NCBI GenBank assembly: GCA_000710935.1
Contig: BAYV01000025.1
Span: 1 to 49,424, forward strand
Length of the DNA stretch: 49,424 bases
Reading direction: 5' to 3'
Source: Iodidimonas nitroreducens
Lineage (GTDB): Bacteria > Pseudomonadota > Alphaproteobacteria > Sphingomonadales > Rhodothalassiaceae
Below are positions 44,835 through 49,424 of this stretch, one piece after another (position 1 is the stretch's first letter; each line of letters starts with the position of its first letter). The notes beneath the pieces were generated by a model, which was not told the origin of the DNA, made no database searches, and saw only the letters and a program-made list of their open reading frames with translations. The position numbers and the translations under genes were made by a program.

Positions 44835-46976
44835 TTAAAAACGTCCAACAAGGGTAAAGCGCGCATTGATCGGTTCCCCGGTGGAAATATTGGTATTGCT
44901 ATGAGCATCGGAGAAATAATCTTCATCCAGAAGATTTTCCACATTGATCTGAAGGCTGAGATGATCGCTCAATGCATAATAAATGGCGGCATCCACACGG
45001 ATGAAATCCGGCACTTTCACCGAATTATCTTCGCGAACGAAATAGCTGTCTTGATATGTTGCCCCCACACCGAAGCTGAATTTATCCGAAACCCTGATAT
45101 CATTCCAAAGGGAGAGCATGTTTTCAGGGGTTTGCCGGGTTTTATTGCCATCATTGCCCCCGCCATCAACCTGCCTGACCTCACCATCCAGATAACTATA
45201 GCCTGCAGCCACAGTCCACCATCCGGTGAGCTTGCCATTCAGCTGCAGTTCAAAGCCTTGGGTTTGCGACCCTTCAACCACGATCAACTGCCCCTGATCA
45301 TCGGGATCAACCGAGGTAAAGCTTGATCTATCGAGATCAAACAGGGCGGCGGTGAGGCTGAGATCAGGCCGAAAATCCCATTTCAAGCCAATTTCGGTAT
45401 TCTTGAAAGATTGCGGGCGGGTGCTTTCATCATCAAGATTAAGCGTCAGGAACTGATCCCCCGAACGCGGCAAAAAGGTTTCGCTATAGCTGGCATAGGC
45501 CGAAATATTCTCGGCAGGCTTTAAAATAGCGCCCAAACGCGGGGTGAATTTCTCATCCACCCGCGAGAAATTGCCCCCCAGCCCATCTCCATCATTCTGC
45601 TCGATGATATCCAAAACCTCGATATCAAAACGATCAAAGCGCACACCCCCCACCAGCTTCAGCCAGTTGGTCACATCGATCTGATCCTGCAGATATACGG
45701 ACGCAAATTGAACCTGCGATTCCCGATCCCGCACAAGATTGGAGAAAGAAAAGGCGGGAATATCAAGGGGATCGGTAAAGGCAATGGTGATCTGATCATC
45801 GCCATTGGCCTCGAAAACAGTGTCGTTCCGTGAATTGGCCGTGTCCTGATCGCCAAATTCACCACCAAAAAGAACCGTATGGCCGAAAGGCCCGGTTTTA
45901 AATTCACTGACCAGATTGGCCTGAATGATCAGATTTTGTCGATCGGTGGAATCCTGATAGCCATCCAGTTCGACCTCAAGGGGCGATCCGCTGCCAATCG
46001 CGATCCCGCTGTTTGCGAAGATATTCTGATAAAGCTTGTCATAATCGGCAAATTGCACGGTCAGATTTCCCCGCAGGGAATCGGTGAAGGTATGATCGAT
46101 CCGAGTTTTGGCGATATGCGCTTCCAATGTGGTGAGATTGTCATCCGGTGAGCCGAAAAAGGTTTTATCAAAGCCCTTCAATGGCACATCCGGTCCGTTT
46201 TCAACGATTTGCGACGTGACCCCGCGATCAACCACCCGCTCATCATCGACATATTCATAAGACAACAAAACATTCGTATCCGGCGTGGCCTTGAAAGCAA
46301 AAGTCGGGTTGACGGCAAAGCGCTCACCGCCAAAAAAATCCCGGTGATTATTGAGGTCTTCATAAAAGCCATTCAGGCGAAAAGCCGCATCTTCATGCAC
46401 CGCCATATTCAAATCGCCGGACACATTATAAGAGCCGAATGTATCGATGCTTGAAGAAAAGCCACCGAACTGTTCGCCAAATACGGGCTTTTTGGTGACC
46501 CGGTTCACCACGCCACCGCCGCCGCCACGCCCAAAAAGAAGGGCATTTGCGCCCCGCAGAATTTCCACGCGCTCCAGATTATAAAGAGGCCGAAAATACT
46601 GCACATCATCGCGCACGCCATCGATAAAGAAATCCGCCGTCGTCTCGACACCGCGAATGATGATGGCGTCGCGATGCCCTTCACCCTGCCCAATGGATAA
46701 ACCCGGCGTATAGCGCAAAACATCGCCCAGATTGGTAAAAGATTGCTTCTCGATCTGTTCGGAGGAAATGATCGACAGGCTTTGAGGAATATCGAGGATC
46801 GGGGTCGGTGTCTTTACAGAATCCAGCTTGTCGAGCGAGAGATATTTGCCGCTGACAACGATCTCTTCAATCTGGCGATCCGCCTCTTCAGCCATGGCCA
46901 CGCCGCCCTGCAAAAGCGCAAGAAGGCTAACCGCTTTGAAAACGCGATAAGCTGGAAGCTGACGGTGGACTGACAT
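44835..46976 (-). CDS. TonB-dependent siderophore receptor
   Basis: The 713-residue receptor has a signal peptide (AVSLLALLQGGVAMAEE), TonB box IEEIVVSGKY and a siderophore-type plug (VKTPTPILDIPQSLSIISSE, DAIIIRGVETTADFFIDGVR, VEILRGANALLFGRGGGGGV). A 22-strand barrel ends INARFTLVGRF. The plug resembles FpvA/FhuA-type receptors for hydroxamate or catecholate siderophores, but the ligand is unknown. The ATG at 46976 precedes the signal peptide. An AT-rich Fur-like element lies upstream. Confidence 0.93.
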   Translation of the reverse strand: MSVHRQLPAYRVFKAVSLLALLQGGVAMAEEADRQIEEIVVSGKYLSLDKLDSVKTPTPILDIPQSLSIISSEQIEKQSFTNLGDVLRYTPGLSIGQGEGHRDAIIIRGVETTADFFIDGVRDDVQYFRPLYNLERVEILRGANALLFGRGGGGGVVNRVTKKPVFGEQFGGFSSSIDTFGSYNVSGDLNMAVHEDAAFRLNGFYEDLNNHRDFFGGERFAVNPTFAFKATPDTNVLLSYEYVDDERVVDRGVTSQIVENGPDVPLKGFDKTFFGSPDDNLTTLEAHIAKTRIDHTFTDSLRGNLTVQFADYDKLYQNIFANSGIAIGSGSPLEVELDGYQDSTDRQNLIIQANLVSEFKTGPFGHTVLFGGEFGDQDTANSRNDTVFEANGDDQITIAFTDPLDIPAFSFSNLVRDRESQVQFASVYLQDQIDVTNWLKLVGGVRFDRFDIEVLDIIEQNDGDGLGGNFSRVDEKFTPRLGAILKPAENISAYASYSETFLPRSGDQFLTLNLDDESTRPQSFKNTEIGLKWDFRPDLSLTAALFDLDRSSFTSVDPDDQGQLIVVEGSQTQGFELQLNGKLTGWWTVAAGYSYLDGEVRQVDGGGNDGNKTRQTPENMLSLWNDIRVSDKFSFGVGATYQDSYFVREDNSVKVPDFIRVDAAIYYALSDHLSLQINVENLLDEDYFSDAHSNTNISTGEPINARFTLVGRF

Positions 46977-46997
46977 AAAGAAGGCCTCTCTGATTTT

Positions 46998-47035
46998 GCG
47001 AATAATTATTAACTGCATTATTCAGAATGAGAGTG
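46998..47035 (-). promoter_or_regulatory. Possible Fur box upstream of the siderophore receptor
   Basis: The 38 bases contain AATAATTATT (self-complementary), GCATTATTC and GAATGAGAG, which resemble overlapping Fur hexamers (GATAAT-type). They sit about 20-60 bases upstream of the receptor start, where iron-dependent repression is expected. The match is partial. Confidence 0.45.
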
Positions 47036-47202
47036 CGTGTCAATCACAAATTTGGCCGCATGGAATGAAATTCTGATCAATTTTAAAAAAGCCCTGAGGG
47101 CCCTGATCTTGCCTGTGAACGCAGATCCCTTGCAAATTGTGGCAGGGGGATTAAAGTTTGCGCCACGAATTCTTTCGGGGACTATAAAAAGGGATCAATG
47201 CA

Positions 47203-49293
47203 ATGAAAATCAAAACACTCCTGCTGGCAAGCTGCTGCGCCTTTGCGCTGGCAGCCTGTGGCAATCAAAATGACAGTGAAACGAGCCAAAATAAGGCAGA
47301 AAGCGCGCAAACGACCGCCGCCAACAGTCCCGAATTGGGGGCATGGGGGGTGGAGCTTGATGCCCGCGATACCGCCACCGACCCGGGTGATAATTTCTTC
47401 CACTATGCCAATGGCACTTGGCTTCAAAATTTTGAAATCCCTGCCGATAAAACCAGCTATGGGGCCTTTACCGTGCTGCGTGATCGTTCGGAAGAGCGGG
47501 TGAAAACCATCATCGAGGATTTGGCCGACGAAAGCTTTGAACCCGGCAGCATCGAGCAGAAAATCAGCGATTATTATGCAAGCTATATGGATGTGGATGC
47601 CGTGAATGCATCGGGTATTGCGCCCTTGCAGCCTTTGCTTGATGAAATTTCCGCCATCGATAGCCGCGATGCATTGATCACCATGTTTGGCCGCGCCGGT
47701 CGCGAAGGTCTCGATAGCCCCATCGGCAGCGGCATCGGCATCGATCGCGTTGATCCTGATCGCTATATGGTCAATGTCAGCCAAAGTGGTCTCACTTTGC
47801 CGGATCGCGATTATTATCTGGCCGATGATGAACGCTTCAAAACCGTGCGCACCGCCTATGAGGGCTTTATCGCCCAGATGCTGACATTCACCGGGGCGAA
47901 TGACCCCGAAACAGCAGCGAAGGACATTCTGGCCCTTGAAACCGAAATCGCCACCCATCACTGGCCACGGACCGAACTGCGCAATCGCGATAAAACCTAT
48001 AATGTTTATACCCTCGCCAAGCTGGAAGAAGAGTTTCCGGGCATGGGATGGGATGGTTTCTTTGCCGCTGCGGGCACGCCTGAGATTCAGGAACTCAATG
48101 TCACCACCCCCAGCGCCCTTACCCCGCTGATCAAGCTGATCGATGAAACATCCCTTGAAACATGGAAAGCCTGGCTGCGTTTCAAGGCCATTCAAAGCCA
48201 TGCCAATCTGCTGTCTGCCGAGATCGACGACGCCAATTTTGAATTTTTCGGCAAGGTGTTGTCGGGCCAACAGGAACAGCGCCCACGCTGGAGCCGGGGT
48301 GTCAATCTGGTGGGCGGTCGCGGTGGCCTCGGTGAAGCCATCGGCCAGGTTTATGTCGAACGCCATTTCCCCGAAGATTCAAAGACCAAGATGGTCGAAC
48401 TCGTGGAAAATCTGCGCGAAGCCTATCGTCGCCGGATTGAAGCCATCGATTGGATGGGCGAAGATACCAAAAAAGAAGCCTTTGCCAAGCTCGCCTCGTT
48501 CAATCCCAAGATCGGCTATCCCGATCAATGGCTCGATTTCAGCGATCTGACCATCGTGCCGGGCGATCTCTTTGCTAATTCCAAAGCTGTCTCCCACTTC
48601 TTCTATGATGATCAGATTGATCGTCTGGATGAAAAAACAGACAAAAGCCGCTGGTTCATGACCCCGCAAACTGTGAATGCCTATTATAATTCCTCATGGA
48701 ATGAAATCGTCTTCCCGGCGGCCATCCTGCAGCCCCCCTTCTTTGATCCCAATGCCGATCCGGCTGTGAATTATGGCGGCATTGGCGGGGTGATCGGCCA
48801 TGAAATGGGCCATGGCTTTGATGATCAGGGCTCGAAATCCGATGCCAATGGCATTCAGCGCAATTGGTGGACCGATGAAGATCGGGCCAATTTCGAAGCC
48901 CGCACCAAATCTTTAGGCGCGCAATATGATGGCTATGAGCCCATCGAAGGCCAATTCGTCAATGGCTCTCTCACCATGGGGGAAAATATCGGCGATCTGG
49001 GCGGCCTTTCGGTGGCCTATGAAGCCTATAAGATCGCCACGGAAGGTGTAGATGTGCCGGTGATTGATGGGCTGACCGGCGATCAGCGCTTTTTCCTGGG
49101 CTGGGCGCAGGTTTGGCGGGCGAAGGATCGCGAAGAAGCGATGCTCCGCCGGATCAAATCCGATCCCCATTCACCGGCTGAATTCCGGGTCAATGGCGTG
49201 GTGCGGAATATGGATGCCTGGTATCAGGCCTTTGATGTTCAGCCCGATGATGCCCTTTATCTGCCACCCGAAGAACGCGTGAGCATCTGGTAA
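47203..49293 (+). CDS. M13 family metallopeptidase lipoprotein (PepO/neprilysin-like)
   Basis: The 696-residue protein has a lipoprotein signal (LLLASCCAFALAACGNQND) and an M13 N-terminal domain (DPGDNFFHYANGTWLQNFEI). The catalytic domain has HEMGHGFDDQG (533-543), NIGDLGGLSVAYEAY with a downstream Glu/Asp ligand region, and RRIKSDPHSPAEFRVNGVVR near the C-terminus. It should be a periplasmic zinc oligopeptidase, tethered by lipid at the mature Cys. Full length for the family. The 227-base gap upstream holds its promoter and no other gene. Confidence 0.95.
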   Translation: MKIKTLLLASCCAFALAACGNQNDSETSQNKAESAQTTAANSPELGAWGVELDARDTATDPGDNFFHYANGTWLQNFEIPADKTSYGAFTVLRDRSEERVKTIIEDLADESFEPGSIEQKISDYYASYMDVDAVNASGIAPLQPLLDEISAIDSRDALITMFGRAGREGLDSPIGSGIGIDRVDPDRYMVNVSQSGLTLPDRDYYLADDERFKTVRTAYEGFIAQMLTFTGANDPETAAKDILALETEIATHHWPRTELRNRDKTYNVYTLAKLEEEFPGMGWDGFFAAAGTPEIQELNVTTPSALTPLIKLIDETSLETWKAWLRFKAIQSHANLLSAEIDDANFEFFGKVLSGQQEQRPRWSRGVNLVGGRGGLGEAIGQVYVERHFPEDSKTKMVELVENLREAYRRRIEAIDWMGEDTKKEAFAKLASFNPKIGYPDQWLDFSDLTIVPGDLFANSKAVSHFFYDDQIDRLDEKTDKSRWFMTPQTVNAYYNSSWNEIVFPAAILQPPFFDPNADPAVNYGGIGGVIGHEMGHGFDDQGSKSDANGIQRNWWTDEDRANFEARTKSLGAQYDGYEPIEGQFVNGSLTMGENIGDLGGLSVAYEAYKIATEGVDVPVIDGLTGDQRFFLGWAQVWRAKDREEAMLRRIKSDPHSPAEFRVNGVVRNMDAWYQAFDVQPDDALYLPPEERVSIW

Positions 49294-49312
49294 AGGCACC
49301 CGCGCCACAAAT

Positions 49313-49350
49313 ATCGTCATCCCGGGCGGAGACCCGGGATCCATCTTTGC
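49313..49350. repeat. Dispersed intergenic palindrome
   Basis: CGTCATCCCGGGCGGAGACC followed by CGGGATCC carries the perfect stem TCCCGGG/CCCGGGA (49320-49339). Wording of this kind recurs as a dispersed repeat in intergenic regions of many alphaproteobacterial genomes. It could also end the peptidase transcript, but no T-run follows. The remaining 49351-49424 holds no recognisable gene. Confidence 0.5.
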
Positions 49351-49424
49351 CACGCGCGAGCTCTGCACGAGATGGACCCCTGTGTGTTGGGGCTGTGATA
49401 TGATGGGTGCGGGCGGGAGATCGT

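Noticed and set aside
9980-47187. GGGGACTATAA shared by the glnK and M13-peptidase promoter regions (9980 and 47177)
   Set aside because: An 11-base match is expected many times by chance in a window this size, and the two genes have no common role.
1-49424. CRISPR array or transposon
   Set aside because: No regularly spaced repeats, transposase or integrase were seen on either strand.

Overview
The window looks like chromosome of a free-living, Gram-negative alphaproteobacterium with a base composition in the mid-50s % GC by eye. The pointers are GatCAB for indirect Gln/Asn-tRNA charging, a glnK-amtB-TorF-porin unit, two TonB-dependent receptors, an LpxR-type lipid A deacylase, an IclR-controlled uptake and catabolic cluster, and several HisKA kinases with the FLANMSHELRTPLNAIIGF-type H-box. 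Order and genus cannot be fixed from this sequence alone. The species call is inference; the gene content is read directly.

Layout. 1-817 (-): LpxR-like outer-membrane protein, cut by the window edge. 1337-4986 (+): a three-gene unit of outer-membrane porin, small PstS-like periplasmic protein and methyl-accepting chemotaxis receptor. 5248-9949: DEAD-box helicase, beta-CASP metallo-beta-lactamase protein, a 40-residue membrane miniprotein, DUF2189 membrane protein and a LuxR-type regulator. 10068-12665 (+): glnK-amtB-TorF porin for ammonium. 12910-14199 (-): acyl-CoA-type desaturase with an unusual C-terminal helical tail. 14442-19484: TonB receptor, VOC-fold protein, alpha/beta hydrolase and IclR regulator, with shared ATCGAAA-type motifs in both promoter regions.

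19697-29329 is the most distinctive accessory locus. It holds a large FtsX/MacB-type permease whose middle third is extremely AT-rich, a small exported protein, a secreted HExxH metalloprotease, an ABC ATPase, an HlyD-type adaptor, and a sigma-54 activator with its histidine kinase. A textbook -24/-12 promoter sits in front of the adaptor-ATPase pair, with a perfect palindrome upstream of it at enhancer distance. I read this as a sigma-54 two-component system switching on a tripartite export or envelope-stress pump.

29644-34343 encodes a DUF4011 / SF1 helicase / Vsr-like nuclease / DUF3320 protein of the kind found in anti-phage defence. The coding sequence is broken into two overlapping reading frames by an apparent single-base loss near 30490. 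It lies next to tRNA-Ser(GCU).

The rest is mostly housekeeping: a CBS-type histidine kinase (34633-35817), gatB-gatA-gatC (35963-39235), a DUF3089 hydrolase with ruvX (39434-41061), a Cache-PAS histidine kinase (41237-43396), queE-queC for queuosine precursor synthesis (43393-44756), a siderophore-type TonB receptor behind a possible Fur box (44835-46976), and an M13 peptidase lipoprotein (47203-49293). The window ends in a dispersed palindromic repeat of a type common in alphaproteobacterial intergenic regions.
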